Source: Eleginops maclovinus (Eukaryota; Chordata; Actinopteri; Perciformes; Eleginopidae). Taken from it: a stretch of 64,000 nt of DNA. Below, in pieces: positions 49,196 to 61,600 of the stretch (positions are counted from its first letter, which is position 1; each line of letters starts with the position of its first letter). The stretch spans positions 3,307,546-3,371,545 of the forward strand of contig NC_086360.1 of NCBI RefSeq assembly GCF_036324505.1, given 5' to 3'. The position numbers and the translations under genes were made by a program. The notes beneath the pieces are model-generated. The model was not told where the DNA came from and made no database searches. It saw only the letters and a program-made list of their open reading frames with translations.

Positions 49196-49330
49196 GATGG
49201 AACGATGGCACGCTACTGCATCATCCGACACTGCAGCCAATCACGTCGGTGACCTGCTTCACGAGCGTATTTTCCACGCCCCGTTTCCTAGGCTACGGCC
49301 GTAAAGGGGCGGGGCCAGCGCGAGGACGCC
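49196..49330 (-). promoter_or_regulatory. hmgcr promoter candidate (CCAAT and GC boxes, TATA-less)
   Basis: A CCAAT box lies at 49237-49241, directly joined to CACGTCGGTGACC (49242-49254). That stretch resembles overlapping CRE-like and SRE-like elements. A GC box GGGGCGGGGCC lies at 49306-49316 and an inverted CACGCCCCG at 49275-49283. No TATA box is seen. NF-Y, CREB and SREBP sites next to each other are the known arrangement of sterol-regulated promoters. The SRE assignment here is inference, because no perfect ATCACCCCAC is present. Confidence 0.5.
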
Positions 49331-49559
49331 TGATCTCGCCACCACACAGACTAAGAAGATGCACAGAGAGCCTATGAGCTGTGAGGGAGTGTATGTGAAT
49401 CTGAATTACAGGGGAAAACCTTTATACTTTGAACACTTTTGTCACGTTAAATCGAAGCTGTTTGGTAAAAGTAGATACACGTTTAGTAAAACTAGATACA
49501 CGTAGATACACTTGTCGAACTATGTGTGCAAAAGGTTTCACAACCATTTAGAAAATGGT

Positions 49560-50188
49560 AGCCTATGTATTCAGAATCAGAAATACTTTATTCATCCCAA
49601 ACTGGGAAAGGTTTTGTTGCAACAGCAAACTACAACATGAAACATAACAAATAAAATATACAGATGTATAAATGGTGCAATGAAATGGAATATTAAATAA
49701 AATATAATATAAATGTAAATGTTCTTAAATATTCTTAAATCAGAGTTGGGGAAAAAACAAGTTTGAGTAGACTAGCATTACTACAGTGTAAAAATACTTA
49801 CATTTTTACTCAAGAAAACGGACAGCATTATTCTAAAATGTTTGTATTAATAATACAAAAATGTTTTGTATTAATGTTCTATCTCTGCAAAGTAACTAGT
49901 TAGTTAAGCTGTAAAATCAATATAATGGACTAAAAATTAGGCTACAACATTTGCCTAGAGAATAAAAAAAGAAAAGTCAAAATGTACCTCCAATTAGTAC
50001 AGTAACTGAGTAAATATACTAAGTTGCATTCTTCCGTTGTGAGAATGGAAATGTTTTGAGCAGGAAATCATTTTCCATAAAGGAATTATTTGTCATCAGA
50101 ATAAGAATGAGGTTAATTCATGTTTTCAGGAACTTGCCTTTGGTGTTTTGGTATATAAATCCAACAATAAAGAAATAATGTCAACGCC

Positions 50189-50261
<73 letters not shown>

Positions 50262-51640
50262 ATCCAATGGGGCTTTATTGGACTAGTCTTTTTTTTAGAC
50301 CAGTCAAATAATTCTCTTTCAGATATAATATTTCCTGAAATAAAGACTAGTTGAATAATCTGCTATCACTGTGCATGTGTATTTATTTTTGTTACGTAAA
50401 ATGTATGACAAAGAATAAAGAATAACCTCTTTTGACTACTACTCCTGAACAAATAAAGAAACACATCATACTTTCAAGTAAACACCCATATTCACATTAG
50501 TTAGTCTGCAAAGCTCTATGGAATGAGCTCTAAAAAAGTAAAACATTTCTGGGACAGGGCCTGTTTCAGATGATTCATAAAGTGGGACAGGTGAACCTAT
50601 TACTCAGTAACTAATCCACCAATAGAGTTCAGAGTAATTGCACGTCAGATATGTGTTGCCCTAGCCTTTTCAAGTCTGCCCAACACATCGCTGGATAGAA
50701 CAATAGATTAACCCGAATCATTATTTTATTCATTAATTGTTTTATTTAGGTTTCCTGTACAAAATAATTAATCACTCAGTCTACATAAAAATAGTTTTTC
50801 AAATATATGTTTTTAGTTAGCTATTGTATATACACATGATACACTGTATATCAATAAAAAGGTTAAAAAAGGAAAACAATGTTTATATTTAGCTTACTTT
50901 TTTAAGATTAATATATCAAACCACTATCAGACACCACTATGAACTGGCCACAACTGTACGGCCTCTTTGAACAAAAACATATTCATTTGTAAGTTTTCAT
51001 CCAAGACGATTTTACCCAACTCTCTTGATAGACACATGAATGCATCACTAATTATAACCTAGTGATGTACTATATATTATTACAAAAATGTCAAGTACTC
51101 ATAGATGTGCTACATACGTATATGTATCTACTATTACGCTTACTTAAGTAACATTTTGAATGCAGGACGTCTATTTTAACAGAGTATTTTTACTTTTACT
51201 TTACTTTTACCCTGCAATTTAGTAAACTTACCGGATACCGGATGAATAAACTTTTTGCTGTGACATTTAGGATTTCATTTTACTCTCCTGCTACCATCTG
51301 GCCAAATAATTCCAAGCAGGCAGTATGGTCCATAACAGTGTCAATATACCCAGTTGAAATGACAATAAGTGACGCAAAAACATACTAAGTAAAAAAAATT
51401 AAAATGCAATTGCAGGTTTAAACTAGCTGCAGTGAAAATACTTTAGTACATTATAAACTCCCCACTGATTGGAGATAGCCTAACATTATCAGCTTGATAA
51501 AACACATTTTCTCCACTATTTTACTATGCCTGACTGCCTCATTGTTAAAGGCTCTGGCTCAGACACAATAGACTTTATGTCTGCTCGAAAGTAAAACACT
51601 TTGTCTGCGGTCTTCGGCCAAGCGAGGGCATTTTTACCTA
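49560..51640. other. Intergenic upstream of hmgcr
   Basis: Holds a fish repeat tail (AATACTTTATTCATCCCAAAC, 49582-49602), eroded ACTCAAGTAC-family pieces (49745-50030 and 51155-51230) and the CT tract. No gene seen. Confidence 0.55.
50192..50255. repeat. (CT)32 microsatellite
   Basis: Pure polypyrimidine tract in intergenic DNA upstream of hmgcr. Long mirror-symmetric CT tracts can form triplex DNA. Confidence 0.95.
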
Positions 51641-51785
51641 CTGCACTCTGATGCATGCAGTTTACTTCAATCTGCCTACGACCTGCACAACTTGCCCAAC
51701 AAAGGGCTTGCTGTCATACATGACCACAACAAATTTCCCAGTTAGGTCCTCAGCATCTTCAATCTCAGGAGAATCATTTTCAATT

Positions 51786-53330
51786 TCATTGTGGAATTGA
51801 ATCTCCACTGATGGTCCACATTCGCATGTTTTGTTTGTTGTCGCGAGCAGAAGCAGGAAACTTCTCTATGGTGGATCTTACCAAGCTCGGTTGATTCAAT
51901 CTGGTGTATTTTAAATGTTCCCTTAACAGGTGGCAAATTGTCTGGCACAGCCTCATCATTAGGGTCACGGCAGTCTCACTGACCCAGAAGTGGCGGATGT
52001 TTGATGCCGTGCTTTGGAGGAGTTGGTAGAGGTCCTCTGGCTTCTGTATGTCGCCTCCCTTTTTGACATGGTCATCCGCAAGCTTCTTGATGGCACCCCC
52101 CCACGCCATCTGGTGCCCCCTTACCATGGCATTTCTCAGAGAAGTTCCAGGTAAGTTTTTTTAACCCCAGCAGAATTGGAACAGTGCTCATCAGATAGAA
52201 ATTGCGCCTATTTCTATACTGAGTCACTAGACCATCACTCATGCAGTGCAGTGTCATGATTGTGGGGTTCTCCTTCTTCAGGTCTTCCAGAACTGGCTTG
52301 AGATGAACCCGGACTGATCTCTCATCGTGGCGCAATGAATCAGATATGGTAGCGTACGACTGATGGCTGCCAGAAGTATACGCTACAATTGTGTGAATGG
52401 TGGCTTGCTTGCGACTGCCACCAAAATTAAATGCCTGGATCTCCGTTGCCAATTTACACGCTTAATTTTCTGAAAAGTCCATGTGGACGACAACTTCCTC
52501 CTCAGACAGAGTCTCCTTCAGGTGTCTGCACTGCTCAGCCTGATGGATCCAGTTATACTGGTGTGTTGCCAGTGTATCAAGCTTGCTGTTGAAGACTTTG
52601 ACAAGCTCACTCCAGGTCCCAGTTTTCTGCTTACCCCCATCCTGTGTCTTCTTCCTCTCCCATTGTTCCCATACAATTTCCTGAGGTTCTTCGGGCAGCT
52701 CAACTTCAATCTCATTATAGCAGCACTTGGGACACAGGCGGTACATGCATTTTTTAATCTTGGCATCACAGACAATTGCTGCTACCAGTTGTGAAATGCT
52801 CGATGTTTTCAGCAATCCTTTTAGTTTGAGTTTTTCCACCAGGAGGCCCATGTTCTCATGGTGGATGCAAGCACATGTTTCCCTATCCCTTGCTTTTGGC
52901 TCAGTGATATGGAATGGTCTGAGTCGTAGGAACTGTCTGTAAGACATGGAGTCCTCTTTGGCCATCTCTGTGTTGTACACACCATGGAGTTCCTTCAGTG
53001 TATTGGAGAGAATGCGTCTTTACAGTTTAACTTAGTTTTTTGTTATCGTATCTTTTTTATCTGCGAGCTGTCTGCTGTTCTCATCTCTGCTAAGAAAAGC
53101 AGATACTTTTTCTCGACGTGAGACCTTCCTCTTCGGGCTAATTTTCTTCACATTTTTCTGTTTTGGTTGGACCTTTTTCATCTCCCTTTGCAAATCCTTC
53201 CTTAGTTCTTAATATTGAGATCCAAATACCTTTCTTGTCTCCTTGCTAGTAGCTGTGCGCAAGCTATTGGGTCTGCGTTTATTTTTTGTCTGTGCTTCGC
53301 AACCGCCGTTTTGTTGGAAGGCAACTAGAA
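51786..53330 (-). pseudogene. Broken DDE-like transposase gene (fish/invertebrate family with HGKGAPDGVGG motif)
   Basis: Read on the minus strand, the segments run in order: a basic N-terminal region (53330-53050, with in-frame stops), then FLRLRPFHITEPKARDRETC and a Cys cluster (LCPKCC), then VVHMDFSEN, a stop in place of the next residue, ACKLATEIQAFNFGGSRKQA, SDGLVTQYRNRRNFYL, and CHGKGAPDGVGG. An extra G in a G run at about 52100 shifts the frame, and the remainder continues as AIKKLADDHVKKGGDI. The spaced Asp-Asp-(His/Glu) blocks look like an RNase H-fold transposase, and I recall close relatives across fish genomes without a settled name. At least two stops and one frameshift make it inactive. 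Confidence 0.7.
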
Positions 53331-53564
53331 AAGTGATTTTAAAGTTTAAAACATATCAATATGAAAAAGTTTAAACACATTGTTTAGTAAAATGGATATA
53401 TAATATTAGATATTAACTCACAGTAACTTAATTATAATATTTATAATAATAGAACTATAATAATATTAATTATAATAATAATAATAAAGTGTTATCATAT
53501 GTTATTATTATCATTATTATTACTATCAATATTGTTGTTATTACTAGATTACAACATTAGTATT

Positions 53565-54220
53565 ACTAGTATGAATGACACATCACAAAGATACTGTGTT
53601 ACATTGAATGACATAGTCATTACACTGGCTGACAGCCATTACGCTGAATGACATTTTTATGCTTAAAACATATTTCACAGGCAAACAGTTTGCCACCTAT
53701 ATCAAACAATGACCTTGATCTAAACAGTTTAGGACAGTTATTTACAAAATACACTTGTTTAAATAAAAATTTAACAATAAAAGTGTTTTTCATGATTTCA
53801 TTGAATGACATGTGGATTTGTATTTCGAGTTACCACAACATGAAAAGATGAAAATATCTAATATTTAAGAGAGATAAACTCACCTTACTGTATCACCAAA
53901 GGGGTCTTCAGGGGTCCTTCTGATGAGGTCACTGATTGTCACATGACTATCAGTTTCTGATATGATTTCAAAATGGCTTTTTGATCCCATTACACTGAAT
54001 GACCCTAATGAATTGACTATTTGGGACAAAAGTCCCCTTATGATTTCAATACCAAAACAAAACAATAACGCAATGTCCTTTTAATATAGCAATGCCAACA
54101 CTCATAAAAATATGCCAAGAAAATAAAAATGTACTTTTGTTTGGTATTTAATGTGTTTATTTAAAGATATAATAGTGAAATTGATGTCCGGACCATTACA
54201 CTGAATGACGATTTTAGCAC
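53565..54220. repeat. Cluster of a short motif, ATTACACTGAATGAC
   Basis: The motif or close variants (ATTACGCTGAATGACA, ATTGAATGACAT) occur around 53571, 53603, 53620, 53638, 53798, 53990 and 54204, all on the plus strand. The intervening DNA is AT-rich with no gene. The cluster adjoins the 5' side of the broken transposase gene, so the copies may be subterminal transposase-binding repeats. Confidence 0.5.
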
Positions 54221-54429
54221 TTAATGCTTAATTTCATATATATTTTTGCACTTAGTTTTCTCTAAATCTAAGTGAAATAATAAAGTAGACAATGTAGTTA
54301 AACTTAATATGCTATTAATGTATTTAATTATCTTTTTTGTTAATTTATAGCATGCAGACCCCAAAAAAGGCTTGTCACGTCTTTGACCCGGCTATTAGAT
54401 AATCTCATAGAAGACCCTTTACACAGCAT

Positions 54430-54572
54430 TTTCGCGCCACTGTGCCACTGTAGTGTCAGCAGCATTGCAATACCTCCCGCCCTTGGGTCTGATTTTTCTG
54501 AAGCAAAGGAGCCAGAAAGAGAGGGCAAACAATTAAGACCAGAGACATCGCAGACTTAAACCTGTTGTTAAG
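54430..54572 (+). other. Candidate non-coding first exon / promoter of the ankyrin gene
   Basis: A relatively GC-rich block ends in GTTGTTAAG followed by the good donor GTAAGGTT. It contains TTTTCGCGCC (54429-54438), an E2F-type site. E2F6 sites are known in promoters of germline and meiotic genes, which would suit ankrd31. No long open frame is present. Inference only. Confidence 0.3.
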
Positions 54573-55439
54573 GTAAGGTTCGTTTTGTTACAGCCGCACC
54601 TTTTTTTCAACATTAACGTTAGCTTACTAGCACAGGTTAGCTAGCTAAAGATAGACTAACCTAATGCTATGGTCCTGTTAGCTAAGTGAGCTCGCTAACG
54701 ACTGACTAACCTACAGTAACGTCACTTTATTAGCTAGGTAGGTAAAAGTAATGTCAAGGTAACATTAGATGATTTACTGTTAAAGACAATATGACCTTAG
54801 ACATTTTACTTTCAAAGTTTGTGTTGAGTTTAAATATGGCACATATTAATTGCTATTGTTAAAGCTATGTGTTGTTCACAAAGTCTCGGAGCTGTAATGG
54901 TACAGTAAATGTTAACATAACGTTTTTGACCTGAAGTAGGCTAACCCTGTTGTAATATTCCTTTCCTTAAGTGGGTAACTGGCCGGATGTCATGGAGAGC
55001 AATAAAGTTAGCTCAGGCATGGCTTTAACTTCATATGAGAATACTGTATTAATGTAGCACGTCTTCATCCATACAGATACATGCAGGCTTCAACACACAC
55101 TTAAGTATCACTCCGCCGCCCATCATGAGCGTAATAACAACAGTATATGTGCGCGCCACTATATATTACACCTGAGACAACTTCTGATATGTTCCAAATG
55201 TAAAAAATCATTTAAGTGGATATATTATTTTCCATTCATTTTAGCTGTAAGTGGAAGTTCCACTACCAACGTTACCTACCTAACAGTTTCCACTTGTCCA
55301 ATACATTAAGCTAAGTATTTGAGCTGTCTAATCATCTTTACATTAAGCAATATATTTCTACCATAGTCATTACTTTAAGCCGGTTATTTAAACTTCACTG
55401 ATGCATGTTCACCAGTCACATTCTTATATCAGGGGTGTC

Positions 55440-55955
55440 CAAACTTTTTTCACTGAGGGCCAAATACAGAAACATATACGAAGGTCTGGGCCCCTTACTA
55501 GAGTTGAAGTATATTGCCTCTTAAGTTTGGTTATAAGTTAGCAAAATCAACCAAATGTAGGTAAGTTAAGCTTGATACTTGAATATGCTTTAGGAAAAAA
55601 ACAGCCTACACCACAGCTCTCAGAGTGCTTATAATAGGGGGAAATGAAGGGTATATTTAAAGCTTGTTATGTAAATCAGTTGTTAGGCTTTTTTTATCAA
55701 CTTAGATGTGTTAGAAAATGTTTTCAACTTGAATTGCCTGAATTTATTTGAAAAGTGTGCTCTTTAACTCATGAAAACAGTGTAGTATATGTTTACATAT
55801 CGTCTTGAGCTTGACTTATATTTAAGTACAATATAAGACAAGCACAGGTTTCATTCTTGGGCCATATGACATTATACTTTTGAATTAGCTGAGGGCCAAT
55901 TTAAAATAGCCTGCAGGTTGCATTTGGCCCCCGGGCCGTAGTTTGGACACCCCTG
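55440..55955. mobile_element. hAT-type MITE (CAGGGGTGTCCAAAC ends), copy 3
   Basis: Ends CAGGGGTGTCCAAACT and GTTTGGACACCCCTG. The flanking duplication is eroded (TCTTATAT / CTCTTATG). Intergenic, upstream of the ankyrin gene. Confidence 0.7.
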
Positions 55956-55959
55956 CTCT

Positions 55960-58691
55960 TATGTCAATGCCCCATGCAGTGTTCAGATGTTTTAGCTGAC
56001 TTAATATATTCTTTAAATCAAGTCACATTGTATTTATGAAATTGGTTAATATATGTTTGAAGTTTAAAGTAACCAACTGGTTGGGAATGATAAGAAAACA
56101 TCTGATGCAGGTTAGATTCTCTTTAGGCATTTAGGTTTACAACAGTCTCCATTTGCACTGGGTTACTGAGGATAAGTTCAAGAAGTAAGGGTACTACATG
56201 AAATGTTGTATGTCCTACACAGAAAGCAAATAGTTAATTGTTTTATTATTTGTATTATTTAAAAATAAGATTAACTGTGCATAAGTACATCACTGGAGTC
56301 AATGTACCTAATAACATCCTGTGAATGCTATTAATGATAATACATGATGCTCTTTAAGTGTGTATTGGTTTTTCCAGATCCCACACATGGGGCTAGAACT
56401 AATTTATTCTAAGAAATGTTTCACTGAATGTCAGCTTTACTAGCCAACATAATGTATGTTTTAGTGTATGCTGCCATCTAGTGAGTGGTGGTAAAATACT
56501 AAAAGGGTTGTATTTGCAGGTTGGAATCCTATAACCACTGAAGACTTCATCAGATCCTCGTAAGGAAACCATAAGTCTACAAACCATCTTCATCAGCTGA
56601 CTGAGGCCAAGTATCACTGCAGTAACTCATATTCCAACAATGTTAGTGTGACTGCTAAACCTAGGTGAGTGATTTTAAATAGCTTTCCCAACCATATACA
56701 GCAGATAGACATATAGTGGCAATAAGTGTTAATACCGTCACACTCTTTGGAGATATGGTTATAGAGCAGTAGAGGTATGCGCATGCATTTTTACTGAGGA
56801 ACCTGAACAGTGCTGGCACCATCCAAAACCAACAACATTTAAATGTTCAAATATTCCAATTGTATTTTTTGGGGTTTAGGTTTTTAAAGCTATAGAGTGT
56901 ATTACATTTAAGAATGATAGAGACATTATGTAGAACTGCCTTCAAAAGTCTAAAGAATAAGACAAAATCACAAATGATGTGAGGCTGTAAATGTGCTTTC
57001 ATGACATTTTTGTCAATGCAATTTACCACACTCTGCTGTTGCTTGATTGTTGTCCCAGGAAGTGTTGACCATAAGGTTTGCATTCTGAACGGTGTTTGTT
57101 TGGGAAGAAAAAAGTATAGCTTTGTCCAAAACAGTTACATGACTTACAAAGAAGGCCTTCCACTTATGGGATTATTGGGTGTTAGGTGGCAAAATAGAAT
57201 CAGGTCATTTTGGATACGTGCTGTGACTGCTTTCACCTGGCAGTCCTCAGGTTTGAATTTGTTTTTTACTCCTCACAAATGAGCGATGGTGATCATGGCG
57301 TTTTTCTAATTATCAGGCTAAGTTTTACCCCATAATCAGGCTTTATTCAGCCTATTCAAGTAGAAGTTATTTTCACAAAACATGTACAGATAGAAACAAA
57401 CATAATATGGTAACTCAGGCAAGGGCAGCACCAAGACTTTGAATGATTAAAGAGAGGGTTTGTTATTTTGTAAAAAATAGAAAAATGAAGAAACAGCTTG
57501 AATTCCGGCATCTCATCCTTAATGCAATGTAAGTACCTATAGTTTCCATTATGAACAGTCAATTCATTTGAAAATCAACTTTGAAAAACGTGTTATACAA
57601 AGTATGCACTGTGAGTCTGTATTAGCTAGAAAAATAGAAGCATCACATTGATTCCTATGTTGTATAGTGGTTTGAGATAAGCCTACTTCACACAATGATT
57701 CTCACTACACATTTGAAGAACAAAACTCAGCAAAAGTGAGAACAGTATATTCTGTGTGAACAGTAGCCAGAAATGTTATGTGAATAATAAGCAATCTCAT
57801 AAATGCCATGAGCTGCTACACTGACTACACCATATCATTATAGATGTCAAGCGTTATTATTTTCCCCATTGAGATCTGATGTGCTTTCAAAGTGTTCCTT
57901 TCATTTCTTTGAGCAGTGTATAATGGATGTGTATATAATAATGTTATGTTGTGCAGATCCCTGAAGTGTATTGAATTGTTCCAGCATACCAAACATGTGT
58001 GTGTAATGTTTATTTTTATGTTATTCATTATTTATCTGTTATTGGCGTTTTTAAACTCAGTTGGTTTGAAATATAATTACATTGTATTTTTAAAACGTGT
58101 TTTATTAAAGCATGTCAGCGTCAACATTTGTCCATCCAGAAGTCATCCCTGCAGAAATGTACCCAAATTCAAACTTTTTAAAACTTATTTCAATGATCCC
58201 AGTTTTAAAGCGTCCTCATCTGCTTGTGTTAGTCATGTAGTGTATTTTATTGAACAAATCTCTGTTCTTCAAGCATGGAGGTGAGTGAAGAGGAGGTGCA
58301 TTGCATCCTGAACACGTACAACAACATTCTGTTTCTCTCCAACATTCTGTTTCTTGTCCTCACAGAGGGTATACAGGAATAGAAATTATAAAGACGTCCC
58401 CCCCCCCTTCACTTCACACTTAAACAATGTCACTTTAGCAGATTTGGATTAAGAATCAGAGACAGCTTCTTCTGCTGGAGTTAAAAAGAGACTGTCCAGA
58501 CCAATGTCAACATGACATTCATCCTTTCTTAAGGTCAGATGAATAGAATTTAGAGGTCAATCATAGTGACGTTTAGTTCTTAGTTTAGAACATTTGTTGC
58601 TGAATAATTGTTTGGTTTTGGCTGAATAGTCCATGAGAGGAAGCACCCCCAAAGTTTTGTTATCTGACTGTCATGTGTATTTTTCTTCCAG
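55960..58691. other. Region before the first clear ankyrin-gene exon
   Basis: Candidate untranslated or start exons end at donors CCTAG|GTGAGTG (about 56663) and CATGGAG|GTGAGTG (58281). The second is phase-compatible with the exon at 58692 (CAA GCA TGG AG + A), but its coding content is unconvincing. Otherwise AT-rich. Confidence 0.35.
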
Positions 58692-61600
58692 AGACGTTCT
58701 GGAGATGTTTGACGGCTGCAATCAGGAGATTAACATGAACGGAGATGAACCATCAGATGATGACTCTCTCAGCTTGTTGCGTGATATTAATGTCTTCCAA
58801 AGCATAGGGGTAGCTGAGGACATGGAGATCACTAATGCAGATGCACAATTTGGCAACAAACTGCAGGAAAAGAAAGTGAAGAGGGAGATAAATCGACCTA
58901 AGTCAGGGACTTCCAGCTGTTCCCAGTCTGTTGCAGGATGTTCTTATTCGACATCTCAATCATGTCATTGTGAGTACGAAAATACTGAAACATCTTGAAC
59001 CAAGAGAAACTGGCCTTGTTTTATTAGATCCTTCTCACGTTTTAATAAGAATCACAATCTGAAATCATACATTCGTCCCACAGTGGGGAAATATACAATG
59101 TTACAGCAAAGGGACGGAGCAGGCAAAAAACACGAGTAGACTAACATTGAAGGTCTCCTATTATGCTCTTTTATGGCATATATTATAGGTCTCAAATATA
59201 TTTAAAAAAAACATGTCTCTGACGTGTTTTGCTCAAAACACCAAACAGATCATGTATTTTAGCATGTCCAATATCCCTCTGTTTCAGCCCCGTTTTTGAA
59301 AGTGCTGATTCTATGAATTTCCTTTTCATGTAAATGAGCTGAAGCTGGCCACGCCCCTTTGGAGCACAGCTCTGTCTGAAGAGAGTTTTCTACCTGGAGA
59401 AACTCAGCTAAATGCTGCCGTGATTAAACGCCATATTATGTTCCAAACCACATCCAGCATTATTCTGAAACACTTCTCAGAGTTTACCTCTAGAACAGAG
59501 ACAGTATATGTATTATATATACAGCAACTCTAAATCCGTGGATACTTCTTCACTGAACAGGGGATATTTGTCCTAATAACATCTAAACATTATGATTGAA
59601 AGAACTTTTTGACCTTTGATTTGTCATGTTTTATCTTCATTTGTTCCTATATCTAAATTGTATTCATCTTCAAAGCAGCAAAGGTCTCAGAACATAGGAG
59701 ACCCCTGACCAAGAAGCAACTGCAAAAGAAAAATACAATGGGAGAGTCTCTTCTGCATAAGGCATGCAAAAGGAGAGATCTGGCTGAGGTCAGGGCGCTC
59801 ATTGAAGAGGGGATCAGCCTCAACGCGAAGGATAATGCAGGTTTGTCACAGCTTGGACCCCTAACCACTTGTATATTCTGATATATGTGTTACTCTTATG
59901 AGTGAATGTTAATTGACAGGCTGGACAGCTCTCCATGAGGCTGCTTTGAAGGGTGATACCGCAGTGACTGAGGAGCTGTTGAAGGCTGGAGCTAATGTAA
60001 ACGCTACAAACGAGGATGGGATCAGCCCACTGCATGATGCTGTTTCCGGCAAACACTATGAGGTGATTAAGAAACTAGAGTGCAGCTTTTGGTAACGCAT
60101 TCCACACGTCCATTGAGAAACAAAGTCCTGCGTTGCAGTCGAATTGTCAGTGTAGCTTAGGAAGCACTGGACCTTCCTTAGCTACCAAAGGAAAGGAGAA
60201 AATGCTGTCCCACAATTTGCCATGACACAATATTCGGCCGTTCACGGAAACAACCGATCGTGACGGAGAAATGCGTATTATGAAAGTTACGCTGCTTATT
60301 AAGCAGTTTGAAACGTATGCTGTAACTTGCTTTAGTGCAGCGATTCCCACACTTTTTTTGCAGCGCACCCCCTTCTAAGTCCCAACCGGGTTGACGCACC
60401 CCCCAAAAAAACGCAAAAAAAAAAACCGGCAACAGAGCTTTGTTTTATCGCCATATAAATAACTGTGTCCTGAGACGTTCCACTTGACAGTTTCCCTGAT
60501 TTCAGCCAGTTAATCATATTTGAAAGAATGACTGAAACGAGTTGGCGCATATATCCTAGGCTACAGTAGAAGAAGACAGTTTCTATCAAAAACTAATAAA
60601 TGATAGTTTTTTGATTTAAAATAAAAGGGATTACAAAGGAAATGTTTATTGTTCCTGTTTTTTTATCTATGGAAAAATCCCACTTAAAAAACAACACTGT
60701 GATATTTTTACACCAGACCACCATCACATGTTTCATCTCGCGCACCCCCTGGTGGCAGCTCGTGCACCCCACCACACTTTGGGAATCCCTGCTTTAGTGC
60801 TTTGTTTTGAACGTTCAGCTCTGTATTAATCAAAAGGAGAAATATGAACGTTACTTTTTTACTGAAAGTTTATAGTAAATACATTTGTATATTATGTTTA
60901 TATTTTCATATAATCATACATATTGGGATTCATGTGGTTAAAACGTGTGGACCGGAGGGTGAGGGTGAGGGTGAGGGTGACAAGCATAAGTTTCACTTTC
61001 CTTTTTTATTTCAATAAAGGGACATGGGGAAAACATTTTTTTTAAATGTTTCTCGTGCTCACGCGAAAGATTCTCGTGCTCACGCGAAAGTTTCTCGTAC
61101 TGATAAATCCAGAAAATGATCGATGCATAAACCCATATGGATTTTGTGTAACTCAGGAAGACCAGGGCTAAACAAACATAAGCAGTCCTCTCGGAACAGT
61201 ATAACTGTATAGTGTAAGCTTGTCTTTCGTAACTTGCTTTGCGGGATCACGAGAAAGTATTTTCTCAGGGTGTTGGAACAAAATATTGCATGAGATAGGA
61301 CCTGCATTTCGGATTGTGTTTCTTTATGGATGACAGTATGACAGTTCAAGAATGAGTTAAGCTGTATTTTGACCTGGGACTTCATCATAAAGACATAGTT
61401 ACTTTACTTGCAAGTCGTCACCGTTATTTTGTGTCTCAGAGACATTTAAAACGAATTCTGAAGTCGTGTGGTCTTTCTGGGCGCAAGAACTACACCACTT
61501 TGGATCACGTAGTTGAGTTCATTGACGACGGGAAACTTTCGCGTGAGAACGAGAAACTTTCACGTGCGCACGAGAAACGTCTACGTTTTTTTTATTTCCC

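Noticed and set aside
60955..60980. Telomere-like (GGGTGA)n
   Set aside because: Only about four units, sequence GAGGGT not TTAGGG. At best a small G-quadruplex.
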